Below are positions 1-8,821 of a DNA stretch of 64,000 bases, one piece after another. The first letter of the stretch is position 1, and every line of letters starts with the position of its first letter. The stretch is from Catenuloplanes atrovinosus. GTDB taxonomy: Bacteria; Actinomycetota; Actinomycetes; Mycobacteriales; Micromonosporaceae. The stretch is taken from contig NZ_JAVDYB010000001.1 of assembly GCF_031458235.1 (NCBI RefSeq), positions 992,001 through 1,056,000 of the forward strand. Reading direction: 5' to 3'. The notes under the pieces were generated by a model that had not been told where the DNA came from, ran no database searches, and saw nothing but the letters and a program-made list of their open reading frames with translations. The translations under genes and the position numbers were made by a program.

Positions 1-1
1 G

Positions 2-259
2 CTCCGGCTGCGCATCTACGGCGGCCGGCTGCACGGCACGGTCGCCCGGCTCTCGCTCTCCGGCACCACCGCGTTCTCCCGCGACCGCCCCGCCACGCTG
101 AACGCGCCGGTCGACGAGTGGGTCCCGTTCACCGTGCCGGTCGCGGACCTGCTCCCGGGCGGCGGCCCGATCCGCCGCATCGACCTGGAGATCGCCACCG
201 AGGCCGTCCCGAACGCGTACCGCTTCTTCATCGACGACGTGGAATTCACGCGATCATGA
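2..259 (+). CDS. C-terminal fragment of a probable secreted protein with a jelly-roll (CBM-like) end
   Basis: The frame is open at the window edge and gives about 85 residues up to TGA at 257-259, so only the C-terminus is present. It is rich in beta-strand-like segments and ends FFIDDVEFTRS. The pattern of a final strand with (F/Y)-(I/L)-D-D-(V/I)-x-F is common at the end of jelly-roll carbohydrate-binding modules in secreted actinobacterial glycosidases. This is resemblance only: no catalytic part is visible. The stop overlaps the start of the histidine kinase gene (ATGA), so the two are probably co-translated. Confidence 0.55.
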   Translation, partial: LRLRIYGGRLHGTVARLSLSGTTAFSRDRPATLNAPVDEWVPFTVPVADLLPGGGPIRRIDLEIATEAVPNAYRFFIDDVEFTRS

Positions 260-1491
260 GCGAGTTCGCGAGCGAATCGCCGACCACGGCGGGTCCGCGG
301 TCGCACGGCGGGTCCGGCATGAGCGGCCAGCTCGTCGCGCCGGCCGCGATCGCCCGGGCCGTGCTGCTCGGGCGCGCGGTCGTGACCGTCACCGCGGCCG
401 CCGCGGGGCTGCTGCTGATCGATGAGCGGTGGCGGGTCCCGGCCGTGGTCGCGCTGGTGGTGGCCGCCACCGTGGCGCAGGTCGCGGTGCTCACCCGGCG
501 GCCCGGCGCGCTGGTGCGGCACCCGTGGCCGGCGCTGCTCGCGGACCTGCTGGTGGCCGGCGGCGTGCTGGCGCTCAGCCGCGGCGGCATGGCGTTCTTC
601 TGCTACTCGGCCGGCGCCGCCGCGCTGGCCGGCGCGCTGATCGGCATGCGCGCCCTGCCGCTCTGGGCGCTGCACGCCGCGCTCGGGTTCGCCTCGGCCG
701 CGGTGCTGCTGCGGCAGAGCCGCCCGTCGCCCGAGGTGACCGCGTTCGTCGCCGCGTTCCCGGTGCTCGGCCTGCTGGCCGGGGTCGGCGCGACCGTGGC
801 GACCGCGGCGCTGGTCCGGTACGTGGAGCTGACCGTGGCCGTGGTCGCCTCCGCGCAGCGTTCGGCCGCCGCGTCCGAGCGCGCCCGGCTGGCCCGCGAG
901 CTGCACGACTCGGTGGCGAAGACGCTGCGCGGCGTCTCGTTCGCCGCGGTCGCGCTGCCGCAGTCGCTGCGCCGCCACCCCGCGCTCGCCGAGCAACTCG
1001 CCGACACCGTCTCCCGTGGTGCCGAGGCCGCCGCCCGGGAGGCGCGGGAGCTGATGGAGGGCCTGCGCGCCGACGACCCGGGCGAGGACTTCGGGTACGG
1101 CGTGGCGCGCGCGTGCCGGGACTGGGAGCGGCGCACCGGCATCCCGGTGCGGACCAGCATCGACGACGTCGATCCACCGCTGGAGACCCGGTACGAACTG
1201 CTCCGCATCCTGCGCGAGGGCCTGGCGAACGTGGAGCGGCACGCCCGCGCCGCCCGGGTCTGGGTGCGGGTCGCCGCGATGCCCGGCGAGGTGGAGCTGA
1301 GCGTGGCCGACGACGGCGTCGGGTTCGCCGCCGCGAGCCTGGACGACCTGCGCGCGGCCGGCCGGCTCGGGCTGGTCGGCGTGCACGAGCGGGCGAGCGG
1401 CGTGGGCGGCGCGGCCGAGGTGCGCTCCGCGCCCGGCGAGGGCTCGCTGCTGCGGGTCCGGGTGCCGGTGCCGGCCGGTGCCGCCGCGTGA
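256..1491 (+). CDS. NarL-type two-component sensor histidine kinase (HisKA_3)
   Basis: The 411-residue product begins at the ATG inside the ATGA overlap with the upstream gene. Residues about 29-200 are hydrophobic and form four to six membrane segments with no large extracellular sensor domain. The dimerisation/phosphoacceptor motif ARELHDSVAKTL places the phosphorylated His at about residue 217. An N-box (EGLANVERHARA) and the G-box region (DDGVGF, GRLGLVGVHERA) of a HATPase_c domain follow. Family knowledge: HisKA_3 kinases autophosphorylate and pass phosphate to NarL/LuxR-type regulators. The next gene is such a regulator and overlaps by GTGA, so they are a pair. The signal is unknown. 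An upstream in-frame ATG (118) would add residues lying wholly inside the previous gene and is less likely. Confidence 0.9.
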   Translation: MSEFASESPTTAGPRSHGGSGMSGQLVAPAAIARAVLLGRAVVTVTAAAAGLLLIDERWRVPAVVALVVAATVAQVAVLTRRPGALVRHPWPALLADLLVAGGVLALSRGGMAFFCYSAGAAALAGALIGMRALPLWALHAALGFASAAVLLRQSRPSPEVTAFVAAFPVLGLLAGVGATVATAALVRYVELTVAVVASAQRSAAASERARLARELHDSVAKTLRGVSFAAVALPQSLRRHPALAEQLADTVSRGAEAAAREARELMEGLRADDPGEDFGYGVARACRDWERRTGIPVRTSIDDVDPPLETRYELLRILREGLANVERHARAARVWVRVAAMPGEVELSVADDGVGFAAASLDDLRAAGRLGLVGVHERASGVGGAAEVRSAPGEGSLLRVRVPVPAGAAA

Positions 1492-2144
1492 TCCGGGTGC
1501 TGGTGGTGGACGACAACCCGACCGTGCGGGACGCGCTCCGCGCGCACCTGGACGCGTCCGGGGCCGCGCTGGTGGTGGGGGAGGCCGGGGACGGGCGGGC
1601 GGCGCTGGACGCGGCGCGCCGGCTGCGCCCGCACGTGACGCTGCTGGACTACCGGATGCCGGTCGCGGACGGGCTGTCGATCGTGGCGGAGCTGGCGCGG
1701 CTGACCGCGGTGCTGACGTTGACCAGCGACGACAGCGACGCGGTGGTACGCGAGATGCTGCGCGGCGGCGCCCGTGGCTACCTGGTGCACGGCGAGTTCG
1801 ACCCGGCCGAGCTGCTGCGCGCGGTGACCGTGGTGGCGTCCGGGCGGAGCTGGCTGTCACCGGCCGCCGCGACCGTGGCCGCGGAGGCGCTGCGGCGCGC
1901 GCAGGAGACGGCGGAGGCGGCGGCGCGCGAGGCGGAGCGGCTGGACCGGGCCCGCCGGCGGTACGGGCTGACCGCGCGCGAGCGCGAGGTGCTCGACCTG
2001 GTCGCGGAGGGCCTGGCGAACGTGGTGATCGCGGAGCGCCTGGGCCTGACCGAGAAGACCGTCAAGAACCATCTGCACGCGGTCTTCACCAAGCTCGGCG
2101 CGCGCAACCGGACCGAGGCCGTGCTCCGCTGGACCGGCCGCTGA
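1488..2144 (+). CDS. NarL/LuxR-family response regulator
   Basis: The 218-residue protein starts at a GTG overlapping the kinase stop. The receiver domain has VVDDN near the N-terminus and the phosphoacceptor Asp at about residue 54 (LLDYRMP). A short Ala/Glu/Arg-rich helix (about 130-155) links to a LuxR-type helix-turn-helix with the usual LTAREREVLDLVAEG start and EKTVKNHLHAVFTKL recognition helix. It is the cognate partner of the preceding kinase and should act as a DNA-binding dimer. A 7-bp stem (GGACCGG/CCGGTCC, 2131-2152) spans the stop codon. The target is unknown; a DevR-like inverted repeat immediately downstream is a candidate site. Confidence 0.92.
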   Translation: MIRVLVVDDNPTVRDALRAHLDASGAALVVGEAGDGRAALDAARRLRPHVTLLDYRMPVADGLSIVAELARLTAVLTLTSDDSDAVVREMLRGGARGYLVHGEFDPAELLRAVTVVASGRSWLSPAAATVAAEALRRAQETAEAAAREAERLDRARRRYGLTAREREVLDLVAEGLANVVIAERLGLTEKTVKNHLHAVFTKLGARNRTEAVLRWTGR

Positions 2145-2150
2145 GCCGGT

Positions 2151-2170
2151 CCTGGGACTTTCGGCTCAGG
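2151..2170 (+). promoter_or_regulatory. Imperfect inverted repeat resembling a DevR/DosR-type box
   Basis: CCTGGGACTTTCGGCTCAGG lies just after the response regulator stop and about 70 bp before the DUF1996 lipoprotein. Its core GGGACTTTCGGCTC is close to the GGGACTWWNGNCCC boxes bound by DevR/DosR-type NarL-family regulators. The outer CCTG/CAGG arms are symmetric. Assigning it to the adjacent regulator is inference. Confidence 0.35.
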
Positions 2171-2238
2171 AAACGGGTTCCCGGCGGATCTAGCCTGCTC
2201 CCGGACGTACCCCTCCATGTGGGAATCGGAAGGAAGCC

Positions 2239-3342
2239 GTGAGAACCGATCGCCTGAGCCGCCTGGTGCCGGTCGTGGCGCTGGTGCTGGCCGCGAGTGC
2301 CTGCTCCGTGACGACCGTGCCGACCGCGGACGGCTCGTCGGCGCCCGCGCTGGTGCTGCCGACCTGCCTGCCCGCGGAGTACGCGGACCTCGCCACGCCG
2401 GCCGAGCGGGCCGGCGTGACCATGCCGCCGTGCGCGCCGGCCACCGGGGCACCGTCCCCGGCCGGCACGCCGGCCGGCGCGCCCCCGTCGGCGTCGCCGT
2501 CGCCCAGCCCGTCCCGGACCGGCGGTGGCGGCGCCGCGCCCACCGTGACCACGCCGGTGACCGTGCCGACGTTCGACGGCCCGCCGCCGCGCGCGCAGTA
2601 CCGGGAGGTGGCGGCGAACTGCACGATGACGCACCGGCGCGGCGACGACCCGATCGTCTTTCCGGGGCTGACCGGCGCCTCGCACGACCACACGTTCGTC
2701 GGAAATCCGGCGACCGACGCGTTCAGCACGCCGGAGAAGCTGGTCGGCGGGAAGACCTCGTGCCAGGACCCGAAGGACGCCTCGTCGTACTGGTTCCCGA
2801 CGCTGCTGCAGAACGGCAAGGCGCTGACGCCGCAGCAGGTGACGGTCTACTACAAGTCCGGCATCGACGACTACCGGCGGGTGCGCCCGTTCCCGGCCGG
2901 CTTCCGGCTGCTGGTCGGCAACGCCAAGGCGCCGGCCGGTGAGACGTTCCAGGGCACCTGGAGCTGCGGCGGGCAGACCGGCCCGGAGATCCCGGCGTCG
3001 TGCCCGGACGGCTCCTCGCTGATCGTCCGCCACAAGGCGCCGAGCTGCTGGGACGGCAAGCACCTGGACACCCCGGACCACAAGTCGCACATGGCGTGGC
3101 CGGTGCGGGGGGAGTGCCCGCGGAGCCACCCGGTGCCGCTGCCGATGTTCGAGATGAAGGTGCCGTACAAGCTGCCCGGCGGTGTTACCAAGGGGCTGGC
3201 GCTGTCGTCCGGGGCGGCGAACACGTTCCACTTCGACTTCATGAACGGGTGGGACCCGGCACGCCAGGCCGAGGTGATCGCGCACTGCGTGAACGGTGGA
3301 CGACAGTGCAACGGAGTCGGGTACGACCAGCACAAGCCGTGA
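2239..3342 (+). CDS. DUF1996-containing secreted lipoprotein
   Basis: The 367-residue protein starts at GTG 2239 behind GGAAGGAAG. Its N-terminus is a lipoprotein signal (RLSRLVPVVALVLAASAC) with the modified Cys near residue 22. A Pro/Ser/Thr/Gly-rich linker (about 65-110) leads to a DUF1996 domain with the hallmark HDHTFVGNP stretch, conserved Trp/Cys residues and a DFMNGWDP segment near the end. Proteins of this family are secreted in fungi and actinobacteria, sometimes with carbohydrate-binding modules, and their activity is not established. It is a single gene, possibly controlled by the upstream two-component system. Confidence 0.85.
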   Translation: MRTDRLSRLVPVVALVLAASACSVTTVPTADGSSAPALVLPTCLPAEYADLATPAERAGVTMPPCAPATGAPSPAGTPAGAPPSASPSPSPSRTGGGGAAPTVTTPVTVPTFDGPPPRAQYREVAANCTMTHRRGDDPIVFPGLTGASHDHTFVGNPATDAFSTPEKLVGGKTSCQDPKDASSYWFPTLLQNGKALTPQQVTVYYKSGIDDYRRVRPFPAGFRLLVGNAKAPAGETFQGTWSCGGQTGPEIPASCPDGSSLIVRHKAPSCWDGKHLDTPDHKSHMAWPVRGECPRSHPVPLPMFEMKVPYKLPGGVTKGLALSSGAANTFHFDFMNGWDPARQAEVIAHCVNGGRQCNGVGYDQHKP

Positions 3343-3356
3343 CCGGCACCACTTCC

Positions 3357-3377
3357 GATACGAAACGGTTCCGTATC
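3357..3377. promoter_or_regulatory. TetR-type operator O1 (21-bp palindrome)
   Basis: The site reads GATACG-AAACGGTTC-CGTATC. Its ends are perfect inverted repeats and its centre is quasi-symmetric. It is an inverted copy of the site at 3406-3426, and the two centres are 49 bp apart. Both sit in the intergenic region before the MFS exporter, which is followed by a TetR gene. Confidence 0.82.
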
Positions 3378-3405
3378 GCAACGACACGTTGTAGTGTCTC
3401 GCACG

Positions 3406-3426
3406 GATACGGAACCGTTTCGTATC
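3406..3426. promoter_or_regulatory. TetR-type operator O2 (21-bp palindrome)
   Basis: GATACG-GAACCGTTT-CGTATC is the exact reverse complement of O1 and ends 21 bp before the MFS start codon, overlapping the likely promoter/5' leader. Binding by the TetR protein encoded at 5151-5765 would repress the exporter. That assignment is inference from position and symmetry. Confidence 0.82.
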
Positions 3427-3447
3427 GAAACTTCTGGGGGGACGCGG

Positions 3448-5049
3448 ATGGATCCGCAGACCAACACCGGTCACCCGCGGCGCTGGGCCATTCTCGGCGT
3501 CCTGGTCATCAGCCTGCTCGTGGTCGTGCTCGACAACACGATCCTCAACGTCGCCATCCGCGTGCTCGCCGACCCGAACGAGGGCCTCGGCGCCACCCAG
3601 GCGGAGCTCGAGTGGGCCGTCAACTCGTACACGCTGGTCTTCGCCGCGCTGCTGTTCAGCTTCGGCATCCTGGGTGACCGCTGGGGCCGCAAGCGCTTCC
3701 TGATCGCCGGCCTGCTCATCTTCGGGCTCAGCTCGCTGGCGTCGGCCTACGCGCAGACCCCCGGCCAGCTGATCGCGACGCGCGCGCTGATGGGTCTCGG
3801 CGGCGCGGCGATCATGCCGGTCACGCTCTCCATCATCTCGGTCGTCTTCGACCCGCGCGAGCGCGCCCGGGCGATCGGCCTCTGGTCCGGCTCGGTCGGC
3901 CTCGCGGTCGCGATCGGCCCGATCCTCGGCGGCGTCCTGCTGGAGCACTTCTGGTGGGGCTCGGTCTTCCTGATCAACGTACCCATCGCGCTGCTCGGCA
4001 TGGTCCTGATCGCGGTGCTGGTGCCGGAGTCGCGCAACCCGAACCCGGGCCGGATCGACCTGCTCGGCGTGGTGCTCTCCGTGGTCGGCCTCACCTCGCT
4101 GGTCTACGGCATCATCGACGGCGGCGAGAACGGCTTCGACCAGCCCGCGGTGTGGGCGTTCATCGTGGCCGGCGTGGCGGTGCTGGCCGCGTTCGTCGCC
4201 TGGGAGCGGCGGTACGCCTACCCCTCGCTGGACGTCAAGCTGTTCCGCAACGGCCGGTTCTCCGCCTCGATCGCCTCGATCGGCCTGGTCTTCTTCGCCA
4301 GCATGGGCACGTTCTTCTTCATGAGCTTCTACCTGCAGCTGGTCCGGGACTACACGCCGCTGCAGACCGGCCTGCTGCTGCTGCCGTTCGCCGTGGCCCA
4401 GCTGGCGTTCGCGCCGGCCAGCGCCGGCATGGTGCAGCGCTTCGGCGGGCGCGCGGTGTCGGTGGCCGGTCTCGCGCTGGTCGGCGTGTCGCTGCTCGGG
4501 TTCCTGCTGGTCGACACGGACGTCCCGATCTGGGTGGTCGCCGTGCTCTTCTTCGTCCAGGGCGCCGGCATGGCCAACATCATGCCGCCGGCCATGGAGG
4601 CGGTCATGTCCACGCTGCCGCGCGAGCGGGCCGGCGTCGGCTCCGCGATCAGCAACACGATCCGGCAGGTCGCGGTCGCGCTCGGCATCGCGGTGCTCGG
4701 CTCCGTGCTGGCCGCGGTCTACCGGAGCCAGATCGCCGACGCGGTCGCGCCGCTGCCGGACGCCGCGCGGGACGCGGCCTCCGAGTCGATCGCCGGCGCG
4801 TACGCGGTGGCGGCGCAGGCCGGGCCGCAGGGTGCCGGGCTGGTGACCGCCGCGAACGACGCGTTCGTCAACGCCATGCACGTCTCCGCGGTCGTCGGCG
4901 CGGTCGTGGTGTTCATCGGCGTGCTGGTCGCGCTCAGGTGGCTGCCCGGCCGCGGCCGGGCGGCGCACACGCCGCCGACGCAGGTGGAGCGGGTCCGCGA
5001 GGAGGTCGCCGAGACCGGTGGCGATCCGAACCTGGTCGACGTCCGATAA
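3448..5049 (+). CDS. MFS multidrug exporter, DHA2 (EmrB/QacA) family
   Basis: The 533-residue protein has about 14 hydrophobic segments, as expected for DHA2 drug:H+ antiporters. Family motifs are visible: LDNTILNVA in the first helix, motif A (GDRWGRKRFLI) in loop 2-3, and an antiporter motif-C region (GPILGGVL) in helix 5. The ATG at 3448 follows GGGGGGAC. An upstream GTG (3394) would place the start inside the operator region and is rejected. It should expel toxic compounds across the cytoplasmic membrane. The TetR gene downstream and twin operators upstream form a typical substrate-inducible efflux unit. The substrate is unknown. Confidence 0.92.
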   Translation: MDPQTNTGHPRRWAILGVLVISLLVVVLDNTILNVAIRVLADPNEGLGATQAELEWAVNSYTLVFAALLFSFGILGDRWGRKRFLIAGLLIFGLSSLASAYAQTPGQLIATRALMGLGGAAIMPVTLSIISVVFDPRERARAIGLWSGSVGLAVAIGPILGGVLLEHFWWGSVFLINVPIALLGMVLIAVLVPESRNPNPGRIDLLGVVLSVVGLTSLVYGIIDGGENGFDQPAVWAFIVAGVAVLAAFVAWERRYAYPSLDVKLFRNGRFSASIASIGLVFFASMGTFFFMSFYLQLVRDYTPLQTGLLLLPFAVAQLAFAPASAGMVQRFGGRAVSVAGLALVGVSLLGFLLVDTDVPIWVVAVLFFVQGAGMANIMPPAMEAVMSTLPRERAGVGSAISNTIRQVAVALGIAVLGSVLAAVYRSQIADAVAPLPDAARDAASESIAGAYAVAAQAGPQGAGLVTAANDAFVNAMHVSAVVGAVVVFIGVLVALRWLPGRGRAAHTPPTQVERVREEVAETGGDPNLVDVR

Positions 5050-5063
5050 TCGCCGTGCTCACG

Positions 5064-5100
5064 GTGTCCCCCAGGCCGCGGAAACCGGCGTGGGGGACAC
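5064..5100 (+). terminator. Stem-loop between the exporter and tetR
   Basis: GTGTCCCCCA and TGGGGGACAC form a perfect 10-bp stem with a 17-nt loop that itself holds GCCG/CGGC. There is no T-run, as is usual in high-GC actinobacteria. It could end or attenuate the exporter transcript before tetR. Confidence 0.6.
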
Positions 5101-5150
5101 CACCGCACCCGCGCCGGCCGGTTGAAATCAAGATCAAGGAGAATGGGACG

Positions 5151-5765
5151 ATGACACTCACCGCGCCGGATGCGCCGCGACCGCCCGAGCCGCGCGCGCC
5201 AGGGCGCCCGCGGAGCAGCCGCGCGGACGAGGCGATCATCGAGGCCACGCTCGACCTGCTGGCCGAGGGCAGCAGCATCGAGGCGCTCGCCATCGAGGCG
5301 ATCGCGGCCCGGGCCGGCGTCGGCAAGGCCACCATCTACCGCCGCTGGGCGGGCAAGGACGCGCTGCTGCGCGACGCGCTGGCCCGCCTCAAGCGCCCGC
5401 CGGCCGACCCGGACACCGGCGACGTGCGCGAGGACCTGCTGATCCTGGCGCGGTCCATCGGCAAGAACAAGGACCCGCGCGCCGAGAAGATCATGCCGTG
5501 CCTGGTGCCGGAGGCGATGCGTTCCGCGGAGCAGTACACGACGTACCAGCAGATCGTCGAGCCGCGCCGCGCGGTCACCCGGGAGATCCTGCGCCGCGGC
5601 ATCGCGCGCGGCGAACTGCGTGCCGACCTGGACGTCGAGGTGGTGCTGACCGCGCTCACCGGCCCGATCCTGATCCAGCGGATGCTGCGGTGGAACCCGC
5701 GGCTGGACGAGGAGCGGTTCCCCGAGCAGGTCGTCGATCTCGTGATGAAGGCGATCACGGCCTGA
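5151..5765 (+). CDS. TetR-family transcriptional regulator of the adjacent exporter
   Basis: The 204-residue protein starts at ATG 5151 after a good AAGGAG site. After a Pro/Arg-rich lead, the TetR_N helix-turn-helix spans about residues 27-72 ([28 protein letters not shown]). The rest is an alpha-helical ligand/dimer domain of the TetR_C type common to Streptomyces efflux regulators. It probably binds the two palindromes upstream of the MFS gene and releases them on binding substrate. It reads in the same direction as the exporter, separated by a stem-loop. Confidence 0.9.
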   Translation: MTLTAPDAPRPPEPRAPGRPRSSRADEAIIEATLDLLAEGSSIEALAIEAIAARAGVGKATIYRRWAGKDALLRDALARLKRPPADPDTGDVREDLLILARSIGKNKDPRAEKIMPCLVPEAMRSAEQYTTYQQIVEPRRAVTREILRRGIARGELRADLDVEVVLTALTGPILIQRMLRWNPRLDEERFPEQVVDLVMKAITA

Positions 5766-5807
5766 GGCGTGTCGCCGCGAGCGGGCGCGCGCGGCGGCGC
5801 TAAGGTG

Positions 5808-5823
5808 TCGAACAGGTGTGCGG
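5808..5823 (+). promoter_or_regulatory. LexA (SOS) box-like sequence before ruvC
   Basis: TCGAACAGGTGTGCGG lies 25 bp before the ruvC start. The first half TCGAAC is perfect for the actinobacterial SOS box (TCGAAC-N4-GTTCGA). The second half GTGCGG keeps G, T, C and G at four of six positions. In mycobacteria the ruvCAB operon belongs to the LexA regulon, so control by DNA damage is plausible here. Confidence 0.55.
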
Positions 5824-5847
5824 CCGGACTCGGGGAGGGGTGGGCGC

Positions 5848-6423
5848 GTGCGGGTGCTCGGCATCGACCCGGGCCTGACCCGGTGCGGCGTGGGCGTGGT
5901 CGAGGGCGTGCCCGGCCGTCCGTGCACGCTGGTGGCGTACCACGTGGTCCGCACCGACGCCGCCGACGAGCTGCCGGTGCGGCTGCTGCGCCTGGAGACC
6001 GAGCTGAACGAGCTGGTCGCGCGCTACGAACCGGAGAGCGTCGCGGTCGAGCGGGTCTTCGCCCAGCACAACGTGCGCACCGTGATGGGGACCGCGCAGG
6101 CCAGCGCCGTCGCCGTGCTCTCCGGCGCGCGGCGCGGGATAGCCGTGGAGACGTATACGCCGAGTGAGGTCAAGGCCGCCATCACCGGCTCCGGCACCGC
6201 GGACAAGGCGCAGATGATCACCATGGTCCAGCGCCTGCTCCGGCTGGACGCGCCGCCCAGGCCCGCGGACGCGGCGGACGCGCTCGCGCTCGCGATCTGC
6301 CACGTCTGGCGCGGCGGCACCCGGGCGCGCGTGGCCGCGGCCGCGGCGAAGATCGAGGCAGCGGTGCGGAAGGCCAAGACCGAGCAAGCAGCGGCGGTAC
6401 GCCAGCGAGGGGGGACCCGATGA
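5848..6423 (+). CDS. ruvC: Crossover junction endodeoxyribonuclease RuvC
   Basis: The 191-residue protein starts at GTG 5848 behind GGGGAGGGG. RuvC cuts Holliday junctions symmetrically, as the resolvase of the RuvABC complex. The RNase H-fold catalytic carboxylates are visible: Asp in GIDPGLT near the N-terminus, Glu in VAVERVF, and the C-terminal acidic pair in [12 protein letters not shown]. The C-terminal tail (after about residue 165) is Ala/Lys/Arg-rich and longer than in E. coli. Stop and ruvA start overlap by ATGA, so ruvC, ruvA and ruvB form one operon. Confidence 0.97.
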   Translation: MRVLGIDPGLTRCGVGVVEGVPGRPCTLVAYHVVRTDAADELPVRLLRLETELNELVARYEPESVAVERVFAQHNVRTVMGTAQASAVAVLSGARRGIAVETYTPSEVKAAITGSGTADKAQMITMVQRLLRLDAPPRPADAADALALAICHVWRGGTRARVAAAAAKIEAAVRKAKTEQAAAVRQRGGTR

Positions 6424-7022
6424 TCGCCAGTGTCCGGGGGCGGGTGGTGGCCGTCGCGCCGGACGCCGCCGTGATCGAGGTCGGCGGCGTCGGCATGGCC
6501 GTGCAGTGCAGCCCGAACACGCTGGCCGGCCTGCGCCTCGGCGAGGAGGCGCGGCTCGCCACCTCGCTGGTGGTCCGCGAGGACTCGCTGACGCTCTACG
6601 GTTTCGCCGACGACGACGAGAAGCAGCTGTTCGAGCTGCTGCAGACCGCGTCCGGGGTCGGGCCGCGGCTGGCCCAGGCCGCGCTCGCGGTGCACTCGCC
6701 GGACGTGCTGCGCAAGGCGATCGGCGGCGGCGACACGGCGACGCTCACCCGCGTACCCGGGATCGGCAAGAAGGGCGCGGAGCGCCTGGTCCTGGAACTC
6801 CGCGACCGGATCGGGCCGCTGCCGATCGGCGCGGACGGCGTCACCGGGCCGACCTCCGGCGCCTGGCAGACCCAGGTCGCGCAGGCGCTCACCGGGCTGG
6901 GTTGGACGCAGAGTCAGGCCGACCAGGCGGTCGCCATGGTCGCGGAGACCGTCGACGGCCCCACCCCGCCCGTCCCGCAGCTGCTCAAGCAGGCGATCCG
7001 GCTGCTGGGCAAGACCCGATGA
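6420..7022 (+). CDS. ruvA: Holliday junction branch migration protein RuvA
   Basis: The 200-residue protein has the three RuvA domains: an N-terminal OB fold ([23 protein letters not shown]), a middle domain with two helix-hairpin-helix motifs ([22 protein letters not shown]), and a C-terminal RuvB-contacting domain (about 155-200) after a short linker. It binds four-way junctions as a tetramer and loads RuvB. Its start overlaps the ruvC stop. Confidence 0.97.
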   Translation: MIASVRGRVVAVAPDAAVIEVGGVGMAVQCSPNTLAGLRLGEEARLATSLVVREDSLTLYGFADDDEKQLFELLQTASGVGPRLAQAALAVHSPDVLRKAIGGGDTATLTRVPGIGKKGAERLVLELRDRIGPLPIGADGVTGPTSGAWQTQVAQALTGLGWTQSQADQAVAMVAETVDGPTPPVPQLLKQAIRLLGKTR

Positions 7023-7068
7023 GCGCGTGCGCCGCACCGCGTGACCGCGGCGGGGAGGCCCGGCCGGC

Positions 7069-8118
7069 ATGAGTTCCGAAGACGTGATCGTCTCCGCCTA
7101 CGCGAACCCGGGCGACCGGGAGGCGGAGGCCAGCGTCCGGCCGAAGCGGCTGGACGAGTTCATCGCGCAGCACCGCGTGCGCGACCAGCTCGACCTGCTG
7201 CTGAAGGGCGCGCTCGGCCGCGGCGCGCCGCCGGACCACATCCTGCTCTCCGGCCCGCCCGGTCTCGGCAAGACCACGCTCGCCAACATCGTCGCGGCGG
7301 AGCTGGGCGTGGGCATCCGCACCACCAGCGGCCCGGTGATCGAGCGGTCCGGCGACCTGGCCGCGATCCTCACCAGCCTCTCCGAGGGCGACGTGCTGTT
7401 CATCGACGAGATCCACCGCATCGCGCGCCCCGCGGAGGAACTGCTCTACAGCGCGATGGAGGACTTCCGGGTCGACGTGGTGGTCGGCAAGGGCCCCGGG
7501 GCCACCGCGATCCCGCTGGACGTGGAGCCGTTCACGCTGGTCGGCGCCACCACCCGGTCCGGCCTGCTGACCGGCCCGATGCGCGACCGGTTCGGCTTCG
7601 TCGCGCACCTGGACTTCTACGACGCGGCCGATCTGGAGGCGCTGATCCGCCGCTCGGCCGGCATCTTCGGCGTGCCGATCACGGACGACGGCGCCGCCGA
7701 GATCGCCCGCCGCTCCCGCGGCACGCCCCGCATCGCGAACCGGCTGCTCCGCCGCGTGCGCGACTTCGCGGAGGTGCGCGCGGACGGCGTGGTCACCCGC
7801 GACGTGGCCAAGGCCGCGCTCAAGGTCTACGACGTCGACGACCTGGGCCTGGACCGGCTGGACAAGGCGGTCGTGCACGCGCTGGTCACGTCGTTCCGCG
7901 GCGGCCCGGTCGGCCTGTCGACGCTGGCCGTCGCCGTGGGGGAGCAGCCGGACACGGTCGAGGAGGTGTGCGAGCCGTTCCTGGTGCGGGCCGGGCTGCT
8001 GGCGCGCACGCCGCGCGGCCGGGTCGCCACCGAGGCCGCGTGGCACCATCTCGGCAAGACGCCGCCCGGCCCGATCTCACTCGGTCAGCCCGACCTGTTC
8101 TCGAGGGGCGGGGAGTAA
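7069..8118 (+). CDS. ruvB: Holliday junction branch migration ATPase RuvB
   Basis: The 349-residue AAA+ protein has Walker A at about 62-69 (GPPGLGKTT), Walker B at about 110-116 (LFIDEIHR), a sensor-1 region (ATTRSG), the arginine-finger region (GPMRDRFG), and the C-terminal winged-helix domain ([15 protein letters not shown]). It drives branch migration as a hexameric ring on RuvA-bound junctions. A 46-nt gap with GGGGAGG separates it from ruvA. Confidence 0.97.
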   Translation: MSSEDVIVSAYANPGDREAEASVRPKRLDEFIAQHRVRDQLDLLLKGALGRGAPPDHILLSGPPGLGKTTLANIVAAELGVGIRTTSGPVIERSGDLAAILTSLSEGDVLFIDEIHRIARPAEELLYSAMEDFRVDVVVGKGPGATAIPLDVEPFTLVGATTRSGLLTGPMRDRFGFVAHLDFYDAADLEALIRRSAGIFGVPITDDGAAEIARRSRGTPRIANRLLRRVRDFAEVRADGVVTRDVAKAALKVYDVDDLGLDRLDKAVVHALVTSFRGGPVGLSTLAVAVGEQPDTVEEVCEPFLVRAGLLARTPRGRVATEAAWHHLGKTPPGPISLGQPDLFSRGGE

Positions 8119-8260
8119 TCGGGGATCAACGGATTGCACGCCCCTACGACGAGTTTTCAGTCACAGGGGCTACACTCGCCGCGATCCGATAGACATTAAT
8201 CTGCCTCCTCGCCCGCGCTCCGCCGGCCGTCGGGCAGACCACCAGCTGGAAGGTCTCAGC

Positions 8261-8659
8261 GTGTTCACACCTATTGCACAACAGGCGGCGAGCGGCTCCG
8301 GCAGCCCGATCCCGATGATCCTCATGGTGGTCGGCCTGGTGGCCGTCACGTACTTCATGATGATTCGTCCGCAGCAGAAGCGCCGCCGCGAGGCCGAGCA
8401 GATGCAGAGCCGGCTGACCGTCGGCGACGAGGTGGTGACCATCGGCGGGCTGTACGGCACGGTCGCCGGCCACGACGACGAGACCGTCACCATCGAGGCG
8501 CACCCCGACGTGCTGCTGCGCTTCGCCCGCCCGGCGATCGCCCGCGTCGTGACCAGGGCGGACGCGCCGGAGGCCGAGGAGGCCGTCGCGGTCGCGGACG
8601 AGACCCCGGCCGACTCGCAGCGTGCCTCTCTGGACAGCAAGGACGTTGTCAAGGAGTGA
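8261..8659 (+). CDS. yajC: Preprotein translocase accessory subunit YajC
   Basis: The 132-residue protein starts at GTG 8261 behind CTGGAAGG. One membrane helix (about residues 14-35, PMILMVVGLVAVTYFMMIRP) precedes the conserved RPQQKRRREAEQMQ basic segment and a small soluble domain (VGDEVVTIGGLYGTV). The acidic/Ala-rich tail after residue 105 is not conserved. YajC associates with SecDF, and secD and secF follow at once. Between ruvB and yajC (8119-8260) lie AT-richer words such as TACACT and TAGACATTAAT that could be promoter elements, but no confident -35/-10 pair stands out. Confidence 0.94.
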   Translation: MFTPIAQQAASGSGSPIPMILMVVGLVAVTYFMMIRPQQKRRREAEQMQSRLTVGDEVVTIGGLYGTVAGHDDETVTIEAHPDVLLRFARPAIARVVTRADAPEAEEAVAVADETPADSQRASLDSKDVVKE

Positions 8660-8677
8660 CCCCTTCACAAAGGGTCA
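8657..8677 (+). promoter_or_regulatory. Small stem-loop at the yajC stop / secD leader
   Basis: TGACCC and GGGTCA pair around a 9-nt loop that can add two A-T pairs, starting at the yajC stop codon. The 162-nt yajC-secD gap also contains GATAAT (8690-8695), a possible -10 element for a separate secD start. The stem may tune read-through from yajC. Confidence 0.35.
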
Positions 8678-8821
8678 TCGAAGTTGTTGGATAATCGCGC
8701 GAGGTGTGCCCGCCAGCGGGTCCCTCTCGCACCACACCACGCTCCTCGCCGGTTCGCGTCGGCGCTCCAACTCAGCCGCCCCACCCGGCGGCCACCAGGC
8801 CCGTAAAGGAACTCAACAGCC

